A stretch of DNA of 64,000 nucleotides from Aalborgiella sp963841045 (GTDB taxonomy: Bacteria; Pseudomonadota; Gammaproteobacteria; Burkholderiales; Burkholderiaceae_C), in contig CAWJBD010000002.1 in assembly GCA_963841045.1 (NCBI GenBank), positions 124,001 through 188,000 of the forward strand, given 5' to 3'. This document shows positions 12,354 to 21,163 of the stretch, piece after piece. Numbering within the stretch: the first letter of the stretch is position 1; every line of letters begins with the position of its first letter. The position numbers and the translations under genes are program-made. Below the pieces are notes generated by a model. That model was not told where the DNA came from and did not search any database. It worked only from the letters and a program-made list of their open reading frames with translations.

Positions 12354-13844
12354 ATGGGTAAAGTAACTGGCTTTATGGAATTTGAACGTTTAGAAGAGGG
12401 CTACAAGCCTGTGACTGAACGCCTCAAGCATTACAATGAATTTGTGATTGGTTTGGACGACAAACAAGCCAAGACGCAAGCAGCCCGCTGCATGGATTGT
12501 GGCACGCCGTTTTGCAACAACGGTTGCCCTGTGAACAACATCATTCCAGACTTCAATGACTTGGTGTACCACGGTCAGCCAGCCGATTGGCAAGAAGCGA
12601 TTGACGTTTTGCACAGCACCAATAACTTCCCAGAATTCACAGGTCGTATTTGCCCCGCACCCTGTGAAGCGGCATGTACCTTGAATGTGAACGACGATGC
12701 GGTCGGTATCAAATCCATTGAACACGCCATCATTGACCGTGCGTGGTCTGAGGGTTGGGTCAAGCCCATGCCCGCAAAAAACAAAACAGGTAAAAAAGTG
12801 GCCGTGGTGGGTGCAGGTCCTGCCGGCTTGGCAGCCGCACAGCAGTTGGCACGTGCCGGACATGCTGTCACCTTGTTTGAAAAAAACGACCGCGCAGGTG
12901 GCTTGCTGCGCTATGGCATTCCAGATTTCAAAATGGAAAAATCACACATCGACCGCCGCATGGAACAAATGCAAGCCGAGGGTGTGACTTTCCGTTTGGG
13001 CGTGCTCGTTGGCGACATGGGCAAAGACAGCAAGGTGACCAACTGGTCCAAAGAAACCATCAGCCCTGCGCAATTGCAAAAAGATTTTGATGCCGTGCTC
13101 TTAACCGGTGGTGCAGAACAATCGCGCGACTTGCCCGTGCCCGGCCGTGAGTTAAGCGGTATCCATTTTGCGATGGAATTTTTACCCCAGCAAAACAAAG
13201 TCAACGCTGGCGATAAAGTGAAAGACCAACTGCGTGCAGATGGCAAACACGTCATCGTCATCGGCGGTGGCGATACTGGCTCTGATTGCGTCGGCACCAG
13301 CATCCGCCACGGCGCTGTCAACGTCACGCAATTTGAGGTGATGCCACAACCACCTGTGGAAGAAAACCGCCCCATGACATGGCCCTACTGGCCGATCAAA
13401 TTGCGCACCAGCTCCAGCCACGATGAAGGCACAGACAAAGGTTTGTTGGCGCGCGAATACGCGATCTCCACCAAATCATTTAACGGCAAAGCTGGCAAAG
13501 TCACCAGCCTCACCACTGTGCGCATTGAAATGAAAGACGGCAAGATGGTGGAAGTGCCAGGCACCGAGCAAGAACACAAAGCTGATTTGGTTTTGCTGGC
13601 CATGGGTTTTGTATCGCCAGTAGCCGCTGTGTTGGATGCGTTTGGCATTGACAAAGATGCACGTGGCAACGCCAAAGCCAGCATGGACGAAGTGGGTGGC
13701 TATGCCACCAATGTCGCTAAAGTGTTTGCCGCTGGCGACATTCGCCGTGGCCAAAGCTTGGTCGTTTGGGCCATCCGCGAAGGCCGCCAAGCCGCACGGG
13801 CAGTGGATGGGTTTTTGATGGGTAGCAGCGTTCTGCCACGATAA
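12354..13844 (+). CDS. gltD: Glutamate synthase small subunit
   Basis: Beta subunit of NADPH glutamate synthase; passes electrons from NADPH through FAD and iron-sulfur clusters to GltB. The 496-residue protein starts with the cysteine cluster CMDCGTPFCNNGCPVNN and CPAPCEAAC, followed by the FAD-binding GAGPAGLAAA near residue 150 and a second nucleotide-binding GGGDTGSDCVG near residue 305. The C-terminal AAGDIRRGQSLVVWAI block matches the family. It lies 67 bp after gltB, with repeat copy R3 between. It is intact although gltB is frameshifted. Confidence 0.97.
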   Translation: MGKVTGFMEFERLEEGYKPVTERLKHYNEFVIGLDDKQAKTQAARCMDCGTPFCNNGCPVNNIIPDFNDLVYHGQPADWQEAIDVLHSTNNFPEFTGRICPAPCEAACTLNVNDDAVGIKSIEHAIIDRAWSEGWVKPMPAKNKTGKKVAVVGAGPAGLAAAQQLARAGHAVTLFEKNDRAGGLLRYGIPDFKMEKSHIDRRMEQMQAEGVTFRLGVLVGDMGKDSKVTNWSKETISPAQLQKDFDAVLLTGGAEQSRDLPVPGRELSGIHFAMEFLPQQNKVNAGDKVKDQLRADGKHVIVIGGGDTGSDCVGTSIRHGAVNVTQFEVMPQPPVEENRPMTWPYWPIKLRTSSSHDEGTDKGLLAREYAISTKSFNGKAGKVTSLTTVRIEMKDGKMVEVPGTEQEHKADLVLLAMGFVSPVAAVLDAFGIDKDARGNAKASMDEVGGYATNVAKVFAAGDIRRGQSLVVWAIREGRQAARAVDGFLMGSSVLPR

Positions 13845-13913
13845 AAATTAGTGACTGCGCTTGCCTGTAAAATCTAGGTTTTAACAGCCTGCCTAAAACG
13901 CAAAACTATCGCT

Positions 13914-15089
13914 ATGTCCGCTTGGGTGCTTCCTGATCATATTGCCGATGTGTTGCCATCCGAGGCCAGGCATATCGAAGAGCTGCGACGCAGCTTATTG
14001 GATACCGCTCGTGGCTATGGCTACGAGTTGGTGATGCCACCGATGCTGGAGCATTTGGAGTCCTTGCTCACGGGCACGGGCGAGGCACTCGATTTACAAA
14101 CATTCAAACTGGTCGATCAACTCTCAGGCCGCACCTTGGGATTGCGTGCCGATACCACTCCGCAAGTGGCACGCATTGATGCCCATTTACTCAATCGTAA
14201 AGGCGTGACACGCTTGTGCTATGCCGGTAGCGTGTTGCACACTCGACCCGACCGTCCGCAATCGACCCGCGAACCTCTGCAGTTTGGTGCGGAGATTTAC
14301 GGTCACGCGGGTCGTGAAGCAGATGTGGAAGTGCTGCTCTTGGCGCTGGACAGCTTGAAGGTGGCGCAAGTCAGTGACGTGAGTGTGGACTTGTCTGATG
14401 CGCGCATCGTACGCCATTTGTTGTCGGCGGCCTGCGTGCAACAGGTATTGCCAGAATCGCACATGCTGCAAATTCATGCCGCATTGGCAGACAAGGATGC
14501 CAGTGAACTGGCTGCTTTGACAAAATCTTTCCCCAAAGCCGTGCAGCAAGCGTTGTTGGCACTGGTACAACTGTATGGTGATTACAAAGTTTTGGATGAG
14601 GCTGAAAAAGCTCTTTCGCCAGCGTGTTTATTGCCTGAAGTGCTATCGAATTTGAAGTGGTTGGCAGCGCAAATCAAGGATGAACGATTTGAAAGTGTTC
14701 AGGTGACTTTTGACCTCGCAGATTTGGGTGGCTACGCTTATTACAGCGGTGCGCGTTTTGCCATGTACGCCAAAGGTGCACCCGATTCATTGGTGCGCGG
14801 TGGTCGCTATGACGAAGTGGGTGCCGTGTTTGGTCGCAACCGACCTGCAGTGGGTTTTAGTTTGGACATCAAAGAATTGGTCAGGGCGGTGGCGCCACGT
14901 CCACTCAAAGCTGCGATTCGTGCACCATGGGGCGAATCTAAGCCCTTGCAAGAAGCCATCAACCGTTTGCGTCAATCCGGCGAAACAGTGGTGTGCGTGT
15001 TGCCTGGGCATGAAAGTGAAGTGGATGAATTCAACTGCGACCGCGCCTTGGTAGAGGTAGCGGGGCAGTGGCAAGTGAAGGCGATTTAA
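13914..15089 (+). CDS. hisZ: ATP phosphoribosyltransferase regulatory subunit
   Basis: HisRS-like protein without synthetase activity that binds the short HisG to form the active, histidine-regulated first enzyme of histidine synthesis. At 391 residues it has class II aminoacyl-tRNA synthetase-like blocks: an N-terminal PDHIADVLP, LRADTTPQVARID and DLGGYAYYSGARFAMY. The partner hisG (short form, 217 residues) is in the window at 30193-30846, which supports the call. Codons at about 14601-14657 look derived from the dispersed repeat without changing the length expected for the family. Confidence 0.95.
   Translation: MSAWVLPDHIADVLPSEARHIEELRRSLLDTARGYGYELVMPPMLEHLESLLTGTGEALDLQTFKLVDQLSGRTLGLRADTTPQVARIDAHLLNRKGVTRLCYAGSVLHTRPDRPQSTREPLQFGAEIYGHAGREADVEVLLLALDSLKVAQVSDVSVDLSDARIVRHLLSAACVQQVLPESHMLQIHAALADKDASELAALTKSFPKAVQQALLALVQLYGDYKVLDEAEKALSPACLLPEVLSNLKWLAAQIKDERFESVQVTFDLADLGGYAYYSGARFAMYAKGAPDSLVRGGRYDEVGAVFGRNRPAVGFSLDIKELVRAVAPRPLKAAIRAPWGESKPLQEAINRLRQSGETVVCVLPGHESEVDEFNCDRALVEVAGQWQVKAI
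14601..14657 (+). repeat. Probable repeat-derived segment R11 inside hisZ
   Basis: GCCAGCGTGTTTATTGCC at 14619-14636 and the following bases to GCTAT at 14646 differ from copy R7 (36141-36169) at only about 3 of 29 positions. A TGAAAAA tract precedes it as in other copies. The terminal TATAGCA half of the hairpin is missing. The segment is read in frame and encodes PACLLPEVLSNL. Confidence 0.45.
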
Positions 15090-15118
15090 TACAGTTTTAG
15101 GTGAATGGAACAAGTGCA

Positions 15119-16456
15119 ATGAATCAAGCAGTTAAAAAAGTAGGTCGTAATGTTGTTGTGGTCGGCACACAATGGGGCGACGAAGGCAAAGGCAAATTGG
15201 TGGACTGGTTAACCGAAAGCGCTGGCGGTGTCGTGCGCTTTCAAGGCGGCCACAATGCAGGCCACACTTTGGTTATCAATGGCGTCAAAACAGCGCTCAA
15301 CTTGATTCCCAGCGGCATCATGCGCCCAGGTGTGAAGTGCTACATCGGCAACGGCGTGGTGGTCAATGTGGGTCACTTGTTCAAAGAAATTGAAGGCTTA
15401 GAAAGCAACGGTGTTGAAGTCCGTTCACGCCTGCGCGTGAGCGAAGCTTGCCCTTTGATTTTGCCTTTCCACGAAGCTTTGGACGCAGCCCGCGAAGCCA
15501 AGCGCAGCAAAGGTGGCGCAGAAAAAATTGGTACCACTGGCAAAGGCATTGGCCCTGCGTATGAAGACAAAATTGCGCGCCGCGCTTTGCGTGTGCAAGA
15601 CCTGAAATACCCAGAGCGCTTTGCCACCAAGCTGCGTGAATTATTGGACCTGCACAACCATGTGCTCACCACTTATTTGGGTGCTACCGCGTTAGAGTTT
15701 GAACCCATTTACGCGGATGCGATGAAACAAGCTGAACTCTTGAAGCCGCTGATGGCGGACGTGTCGCGCGAATTGAATGAAGCGCACAAAGCCGGTGTGA
15801 ACATGTTGTTTGAAGGCGCGCAAGGCACGCTGTTGGACGTAGACCACGGCACTTACCCCTTCGTCACATCCAGCAACTGCGTGGCAGGCAATGCGGCGGC
15901 AGGCTCTGGCGTGGGACCGAATTTATTGCACTACATGTTGGGCATCACCAAAGCGTATTGCACACGCGTGGGTGGCGGTCCATTCCCAACTGAATTGGAA
16001 TGGCAAAAAGAAGGCACACCCGGCTACCACATGAGCACCGTGGGCGCAGAGCGCGGCACGGTGACGGGGCGTTATCGCCGTTGTGGTTGGTTTGACGCGG
16101 CGCTGTTGAAGCGCTCGGCACAGGTCAACGGCATCACCGGTTTGTGCATCACCAAGTTGGACGTGTTGGACGGTTTAACCGAATTGAAACTCTGCACCGG
16201 CTACACTTTGGACGGCCAAACCATCGACATCTTGCCCATGGGCGCAGATGACATTGAGCGCTGCGTACCGATTTATGAAACCATTCCTGGCTGGACCGAA
16301 TCAAGTGTCGGTGTGACCGATTACGCCAAATTGCCGGCCAACGCCAAAAAATATTTAGAGCGCATTGAGCAAGTGACAGGTGTGCCAATTCACGTTGTGT
16401 CCACCAGCCCAGACCGCGACCACACCATCATGATGCAGCATCCGTTTGAAGTCTAA
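15119..16456 (+). CDS. purA: Adenylosuccinate synthetase
   Basis: Converts IMP, GTP and aspartate to adenylosuccinate, the first committed step from IMP to AMP. The N-terminus has the GTP-binding loop GTQWGDEGKGK with the catalytic Asp, then GGHNAGHT and later the GTTGKGIGPAY block. The C-terminal TSPDRDHTI is typical. Length 445 residues. The ATG at 15119 is preferred; a GTG at 15101 is in frame but less likely, and GGAA at 15107-15110 gives reasonable spacing to 15119. It follows hisZ at 29 bp, so both are probably co-transcribed. Confidence 0.97.
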   Translation: MNQAVKKVGRNVVVVGTQWGDEGKGKLVDWLTESAGGVVRFQGGHNAGHTLVINGVKTALNLIPSGIMRPGVKCYIGNGVVVNVGHLFKEIEGLESNGVEVRSRLRVSEACPLILPFHEALDAAREAKRSKGGAEKIGTTGKGIGPAYEDKIARRALRVQDLKYPERFATKLRELLDLHNHVLTTYLGATALEFEPIYADAMKQAELLKPLMADVSRELNEAHKAGVNMLFEGAQGTLLDVDHGTYPFVTSSNCVAGNAAAGSGVGPNLLHYMLGITKAYCTRVGGGPFPTELEWQKEGTPGYHMSTVGAERGTVTGRYRRCGWFDAALLKRSAQVNGITGLCITKLDVLDGLTELKLCTGYTLDGQTIDILPMGADDIERCVPIYETIPGWTESSVGVTDYAKLPANAKKYLERIEQVTGVPIHVVSTSPDRDHTIMMQHPFEV

Positions 16457-16471
16457 TTTGAACTCAATGCA

Positions 16472-16543
16472 TGTGAAAATTTATAAGAAATTGGCCTCTA
16501 GCCGGCGTATTGATTGCCTAGTATGCTATTAATTTTGTAGCAT
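16472..16543 (+). repeat. Dispersed repeat copy R4, intergenic
   Basis: Full copy with TTGGCCTCTAGCCGGCGTAT (16491-16510), ATTGCCTAGTATGC and a right-end hairpin TGCTA...TAGCA. It lies between purA and the phosphoribosyltransferase gene. Confidence 0.8.
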
Positions 16544-16602
16544 TACGGGAAAAATGTTTGTAGTAAGTGTTTTAACGAGAATTTAAACCAAGGAACTGAA
16601 CC

Positions 16603-17127
16603 ATGTTGACTGAAGACGGCAAACACCTGTACGTGAGCTATGACGAATACCACAATTTGGTAGAAAAACTCGCCATCAAAATCCACCAATCGGGTTGGAA
16701 GTTCGACACCATTTTGTGCTTGGCACGCGGTGGTATGCGTCCAGGTGATATTTTGTCGCGCATTTTTGATGTGCCTTTGGCCATCATGTCCACCAGCTCA
16801 TACCGCGCAGAGGCGGGCACGCAACAAGGCGCTTTGGACATTGCCCGTTACATCACCACACCCAAAGGCGAAATCGCTGGCAAGGTTTTGTTGGTGGACG
16901 ATTTGGCCGACACCGGCCACACCTTGATTAAAGTCATTGACCAGCTGAAAAATAACTACGCACCCATCACCGAGCTACGCAGCGCCGTGCTGTGGACCAA
17001 AGGTGTGTCAGCTTTCCAAGCCGATTACTCGGTCGAACACCTGCCCACCAACCCGTGGATTCACCAGCCCTTTGAAAGCTACGACAGCACGCGCGTGGAG
17101 CAATTGATCGCCAAGTGGTCGGTTTAA
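16603..17127 (+). CDS. Purine phosphoribosyltransferase (hypoxanthine/xanthine-guanine type)
   Basis: Type I phosphoribosyltransferase of 174 residues, probably salvaging hypoxanthine, xanthine or guanine with PRPP. The PRPP-binding loop is VLLVDDLADTGHTL, with the two acidic residues and Thr-Gly of the family. An early ILCLARGGMRPGDIL block also matches. It lies downstream of purA, which places it in purine metabolism. The exact base preference is not readable from sequence. The ATG has AAGGAA about 10 bp upstream. Confidence 0.88.
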   Translation: MLTEDGKHLYVSYDEYHNLVEKLAIKIHQSGWKFDTILCLARGGMRPGDILSRIFDVPLAIMSTSSYRAEAGTQQGALDIARYITTPKGEIAGKVLLVDDLADTGHTLIKVIDQLKNNYAPITELRSAVLWTKGVSAFQADYSVEHLPTNPWIHQPFESYDSTRVEQLIAKWSV

Positions 17128-17208
17128 TCCCATTGTCGATTTCAGATAACTTCAGGTAACATCTGTCCTTAGCCTGCGTTGATTGTGGACAAACTAGGAG
17201 GATGCAAC

Positions 17209-17529
17209 ATGAGCGATAGCGCAACAGAAAAACGCTTCGGCAGCTTTGCCGAGTTTTACCCTTTTTACCTGGGCGAGCACAGCAACAGCACCTGCCGCCG
17301 TTTGCACTTCATCGGAACCAGCATCGGCTTTGTGCTGATCGTTATGGCGATAGTCACGCGCAACCCCATGCTCATCCTCTATGGTTTGTTACAAGGCTAC
17401 GCCTTCGCATGGGTCGGTCATTTCTTCTTCGAACACAACCGCCCCGCCACCTTCAAATACCCCTTCTACAGCTTCATAGGCGACTGGCGCATGTGGGCGG
17501 ATATGTGGCGCGGTAAGGTGGAGTTTTAG
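17209..17529 (+). CDS. DUF962/Mpo1-like small membrane protein
   Basis: A 106-residue protein of the DUF962 (Mpo1-like) family. It has an F-x-EFYPFYLGEHSN motif near the N-terminus, two hydrophobic segments around residues 37-70 and the conserved WVGHFFFEHNRPATF block. The yeast family member Mpo1 is an iron-dependent dioxygenase in fatty acid alpha-oxidation; the bacterial role is uncertain. A strong AGGAGG at about 17196-17201 sets the start at 17209 rather than 17179. A truncated second copy of its 3' half lies at 21164-21334. Confidence 0.85.
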   Translation: MSDSATEKRFGSFAEFYPFYLGEHSNSTCRRLHFIGTSIGFVLIVMAIVTRNPMLILYGLLQGYAFAWVGHFFFEHNRPATFKYPFYSFIGDWRMWADMWRGKVEF

Positions 17530-17560
17530 ACAACACCAAACTCTCTGAGCGGCAAAACGA

Positions 17561-17590
17561 AAAAACGGCTCAAATATTGAGCCGTTTTTG
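17561..17590. terminator. Bidirectional Rho-independent terminator
   Basis: AAAAACGGCTCA and TGAGCCGTTTTT form a strong stem with loop AATAT, flanked by A and T tracts. It separates the DUF962 gene from the convergent TctC-type gene and can serve both. Confidence 0.88.
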
Positions 17591-17627
17591 AAATTGAAGA
17601 TTGGAGTTAGATTGACAATGGTTAGAT

Positions 17628-18611
17628 TTATTCCAGCTTGATACCTGCTTCTTTCACGAGCTTGGTCCAGCGAACTCCTTCTTCGTTTAAGAATTTTGTG
17701 AATTCTTCAGGGGTGCTGCCCTCAGGTATAGCGTAAGCTTTGCGGAAACGTTCAATCACTTCGGGTGATTTCAATGCGTTATTCACCTCTTGATTGAAAC
17801 GGGCTACCACGGCAGGTGGTGTGCCTGCCGGTGCTACAAAACCAAACCAGCCCGAACCGCCAAGCACATCCCCAAATCCGCCTTCGGCAAGTGTTGGCAC
17901 ATCAGGCACATCATCGATGCGTTTTGTAGATGTGACAGCAATCGCTTTGAGTTTGCCAGCTTTCACATGAGGTATGAGCAATGCTGGTGCGCCAGCGAAA
18001 AGCTGAATCTGACCGGCCAGCATATCGGTCACTGCGGGTGGTTGCCCGCGGTAAGCAATGGGTACGATAAAGAGTTTGCGCGACATTTTCAGGAATTCAA
18101 CTGGGAGATGATTGGTAGAGCCAGCGCCTGAATGTGCGTAGTTCAATTTGCCAGGACTTTTGCGAGCAAGTTCCGTGAATTCAGCCATGTTTGAAACGGG
18201 CAGTGATGGCGGCACAACAATGATATTCGGTGCTGTTGCAAACAAACTCACAGCAGTAAAGTCTTTGCGCAGATCGTATTTGAATTGGGGATTGATTAGC
18301 GGACCGACAGATCCTGTAATCGTAGCAACTAAAAACGTGTAGCCGTCAGCAGGAGCGCGTGCCACGACTTCAGTGCCAACAAGGGCACCCGCACCAGGCT
18401 TTGCTTCTACGATGATGGGTGATCCCCAATTTGACGCGATTTTTTCAGTGACAGATCGAGCCAAGATATCCACAATTCCACCCGCAGGAAACGGTACCAC
18501 CACCTTGACGGGCTTATTTGGGTAGGTTTGCGCTAGCATTGGTGTAGAAGTTAAAAATAGGCACAACGACGTCAAGATCGCAGTCTGGGAAAGTTTTTTG
18601 ATTTTTTGCAT
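17628..18611 (-). CDS. Tripartite tricarboxylate transporter substrate-binding protein (Bug/TctC family)
   Basis: Secreted periplasmic receptor of the Bug family, abundant in Burkholderiales. Of 327 residues, the first 28 or so form a signal peptide ending at MLAQ. The mature part opens with YPNKPVKVVVPFPAGGIVD, diagnostic of the family, and shows ANI-type ligand loops. The start at 18611 is set by AGGAG nine bases upstream; the longer frame to 18791 would overlap the sulfatase. It follows the sulfatase gene on the same strand by 58 bp, so the receptor may bind the substrate or product of that enzyme. No TctA or TctB membrane genes are nearby. Confidence 0.9.
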   Translation of the reverse strand: MQKIKKLSQTAILTSLCLFLTSTPMLAQTYPNKPVKVVVPFPAGGIVDILARSVTEKIASNWGSPIIVEAKPGAGALVGTEVVARAPADGYTFLVATITGSVGPLINPQFKYDLRKDFTAVSLFATAPNIIVVPPSLPVSNMAEFTELARKSPGKLNYAHSGAGSTNHLPVEFLKMSRKLFIVPIAYRGQPPAVTDMLAGQIQLFAGAPALLIPHVKAGKLKAIAVTSTKRIDDVPDVPTLAEGGFGDVLGGSGWFGFVAPAGTPPAVVARFNQEVNNALKSPEVIERFRKAYAIPEGSTPEEFTKFLNEEGVRWTKLVKEAGIKLE

Positions 18612-18669
18612 GTGAGCTCCTAGTAAAAATTGTTCAATGGTTGTGAATTTGAAAATCAAATCTATGCAG

Positions 18670-20241
18670 TTATTTAGCAGGAACGCGAGGCGTGTCTGGT
18701 GGGGTAGTTGGCACAAAAGGGTAGCGAGCCTTGGCTTTTGTTGCAGTTGTGCTGGTGGTGGCCGAGCTGCGCACATATTGCTTTGAGGCATCTTTGTGCA
18801 CTTGGTAGTCCCAGTGGGTTTGTTGGCCGGTTAGCAGCGTGGTGTGCAAAAACAATCGTCGACGCTGGCTATCAAGGATTTCGGATTTGACCTTGGCTGG
18901 AGTAAACCTTGTTTCAATTTCGGACACCATCTGCTGTGCCAGCGCAGCAAACTCGGTTTCTTTGCACAGATTGCGTAACTCATGCGGATCACTTTGCAGA
19001 TCAAACATCATGCCCGGATCACCCTCGCAATAGACGTATTTGTATTTACCTTTGCGGAAGATGAAAGCGGGTGCGTGGACACCTTCGCTGGTGAATTCAA
19101 TCAATGTTTCATCCAACCAATTGGTATCTGTTCCATGTAGCCATTTGGTAAGACTGCGGCCATCACAACGGTCGACCAGTTCGGGTGGTTGACCTTGTGT
19201 GGCCAAATCGAGCATTGTCGGAAGCAGATCGATCAAGCTGCAATTGGCGCTGATGCGTTGTCCTGCTTTCGCGCCAGGTGCACTGATGATCAATGGCACA
19301 CGAATTGAGTTTTGGTATGGGTTAAATTTGTACCACATACCGCGCTCACCAATCATGTCGCCATGGTCGGCAGTAAAAATGATGACGGTATTGTCTAAGG
19401 CATCAATCTTTTGCAAGGTATCAAGCAGCATGCCCACCTTGGTGTCAAGATAACTGACCATGCCGTAATATGCATGACGAGCAGATCGGATATGGGCATC
19501 TGTGACTTGATGTTCATCTTGACGAATCAGTTTGTAATATCGCTGGCTCCATGGGTCACGTTCTTCAAATGGAATATAAGGAACTGTAGGCATGTCAATA
19601 TCTTCATCGGCATACAAGTCCCAGAATTCTTTAGAAATGGTGAATGGGTTATGCGGATGTGTGAACGATGAAACCAACATGAATGGTTTCCCATCCGCCC
19701 GACGAGTATGGTCAAACAACCACTGTACAGATTGATTGGCGACATCGTCATCGTAATCCATTTGCAGCGATCGCACACACAAACCAGACTCCACAACGCC
19801 GCGCATGCTCATTTGACTGGGTGCATAAGGCTCTACTTTTTTCGCCCAATCTGCGGTCCAGCCAAAGTCGGATGGATAAATATCAGTGGTTACTCGCTCT
19901 TCAAAGCCATGCAGTTGATCGGGACCGACAAAATGCATTTTTCCAGATAAACATGTTGCGTAACCCAGTGAGCGCAAATAGTGCGCGAAGGTAGGAATGG
20001 ATGCTGGAAATTCAGATGCATTATCAAACGCACCAATACGTGTGGAATATTGACCAGACATCATCGCAAAGCGTGATGATGCGCAGATGGGATTAGGAGA
20101 ATAAGCATTCTCGAAAACAGCACCACGTGCAGCGAGTTTGTCTAGATTTGGCGTTTTGACAATCTTATTGCCATATGCAGCAAGCACACTTGCTGCCAAT
20201 TGATCGGCTTGGATAAATAAAATGTTTGGCTGCTTTACCAT
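18670..20241 (-). CDS. Sulfatase, choline-sulfatase-like (BetC family)
   Basis: Predicted sulfuric ester hydrolase of 523 residues, closest by motif to choline-sulfatase BetC: PNILFIQADQLA at the N-terminus, then KMHFVGPDQLHGFEERVTTD. The nucleophile region reads PICASSR (Cys53 to Arg57), where type I sulfatases normally have CxPxR or CxAxR, so the third position is Ser. Cys would need conversion to formylglycine. Metal-binding FTADHGDMIGERGMW lies near residue 300. No signal peptide is seen. It is probably the first gene of an operon with the TctC receptor and divergent from a GntR regulator. The substrate is not certain. Confidence 0.85.
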   Translation of the reverse strand: MVKQPNILFIQADQLAASVLAAYGNKIVKTPNLDKLAARGAVFENAYSPNPICASSRFAMMSGQYSTRIGAFDNASEFPASIPTFAHYLRSLGYATCLSGKMHFVGPDQLHGFEERVTTDIYPSDFGWTADWAKKVEPYAPSQMSMRGVVESGLCVRSLQMDYDDDVANQSVQWLFDHTRRADGKPFMLVSSFTHPHNPFTISKEFWDLYADEDIDMPTVPYIPFEERDPWSQRYYKLIRQDEHQVTDAHIRSARHAYYGMVSYLDTKVGMLLDTLQKIDALDNTVIIFTADHGDMIGERGMWYKFNPYQNSIRVPLIISAPGAKAGQRISANCSLIDLLPTMLDLATQGQPPELVDRCDGRSLTKWLHGTDTNWLDETLIEFTSEGVHAPAFIFRKGKYKYVYCEGDPGMMFDLQSDPHELRNLCKETEFAALAQQMVSEIETRFTPAKVKSEILDSQRRRLFLHTTLLTGQQTHWDYQVHKDASKQYVRSSATTSTTATKAKARYPFVPTTPPDTPRVPAK

Positions 20242-20375
20242 GTTGCGTCCTGTAGAATTAAATTTTGGTGTTTATCGGACATATGCCGGTTGAATTTTTA
20301 AATACTATCATTCCAATATTAATCAGACTAGAAAAAATTTGCGCCTAGGATAAACCCTAGTTATGTATAACAACA
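20242..20375. promoter_or_regulatory. Divergent promoter region with inverted repeat, sulfatase/gntR
   Basis: The 134-bp gap between divergent sulfatase and GntR genes should hold both promoters. An inverted repeat CTAGG-ATAAAC-CCTAG lies at 20345-20360, 15 bp before the gntR start, and is a candidate operator for the regulator. Confidence 0.5.
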
Positions 20376-21101
20376 ATGCTTAAATATTTTGAACACAGCG
20401 CTAGTCCACTGTATGCACAAGTTTCGGATGTGATGCGTGAGCGGATTGTCAAATCGACTTGGCCGATAGATTCGCAGATTCCAACTCTGCCGGCACTGGC
20501 CTTAGAGTTTGGCGTAGGCTTGGTAACTATTCGGCAAGCCATTCAATTGCTTAAGAATGAAGGTTTATTAGCATCTAAGCAAGGGCAAGGCACATTTGTT
20601 TTACACAAGCCTGAGACTCATCCGCGTATGCGTGTGGAAACCTCACTCGTCAACTTAGCAGATTTGTATCGGCAACAAGCTCCGCGATTGATCCCGATTG
20701 ATGAGGGCGATGCCATGCCACATCTTGAAGAAGAAGATGGAATAGCAGCACCCAAATATCGTTTGTTGCGCCGGATTCATGCAATCAAAAGGCAGCACTC
20801 CTCAATCATCTCAGCTTATATTGATGATCGGGTTTTTAACTTAGCCCCCAATCGATTTCGAACAGAAACAGTCATACCTGTACTTTTAGACTTGAAATCA
20901 GTGGTCATCGGATCAGCGCGTCAACTCCTAACCATCTCTACTGCAGGTGAAGAAGCGGCGCATGCACTCAACATTTCTGTAGCTGCTCCTGTAGCTGAGT
21001 TAAGGCGTGTGATATGCGCACCCGACGGCACAGTGATATATCTAGGCAATCTCACATACCGTGCAGACTATATTCGCGTAGAGATGGATTTATTGGCGTG
21101 A
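20376..21101 (+). CDS. GntR-family transcriptional regulator (HutC/UTRA type)
   Basis: A 241-residue repressor-type protein. Residues 10-78 form a GntR winged helix-turn-helix (PLYAQVSDVMRERI ... FGVGLVTIRQAIQLL ... GQGTFV). The rest is a UTRA-like effector domain, with AAPVAELRRVI and YLGNLTYRAD near the end. It is divergently oriented from the sulfatase-TctC pair, so it likely controls that pair and itself in response to a small molecule, perhaps the sulfate ester or its product. Confidence 0.9.
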   Translation: MLKYFEHSASPLYAQVSDVMRERIVKSTWPIDSQIPTLPALALEFGVGLVTIRQAIQLLKNEGLLASKQGQGTFVLHKPETHPRMRVETSLVNLADLYRQQAPRLIPIDEGDAMPHLEEEDGIAAPKYRLLRRIHAIKRQHSSIISAYIDDRVFNLAPNRFRTETVIPVLLDLKSVVIGSARQLLTISTAGEEAAHALNISVAAPVAELRRVICAPDGTVIYLGNLTYRADYIRVEMDLLA

Positions 21102-21163
21102 GACTGTTATTTTCAAACGGTACTTGCAGAGGCTAGCATTTTATTGATGCAGTTTATGTCGCT

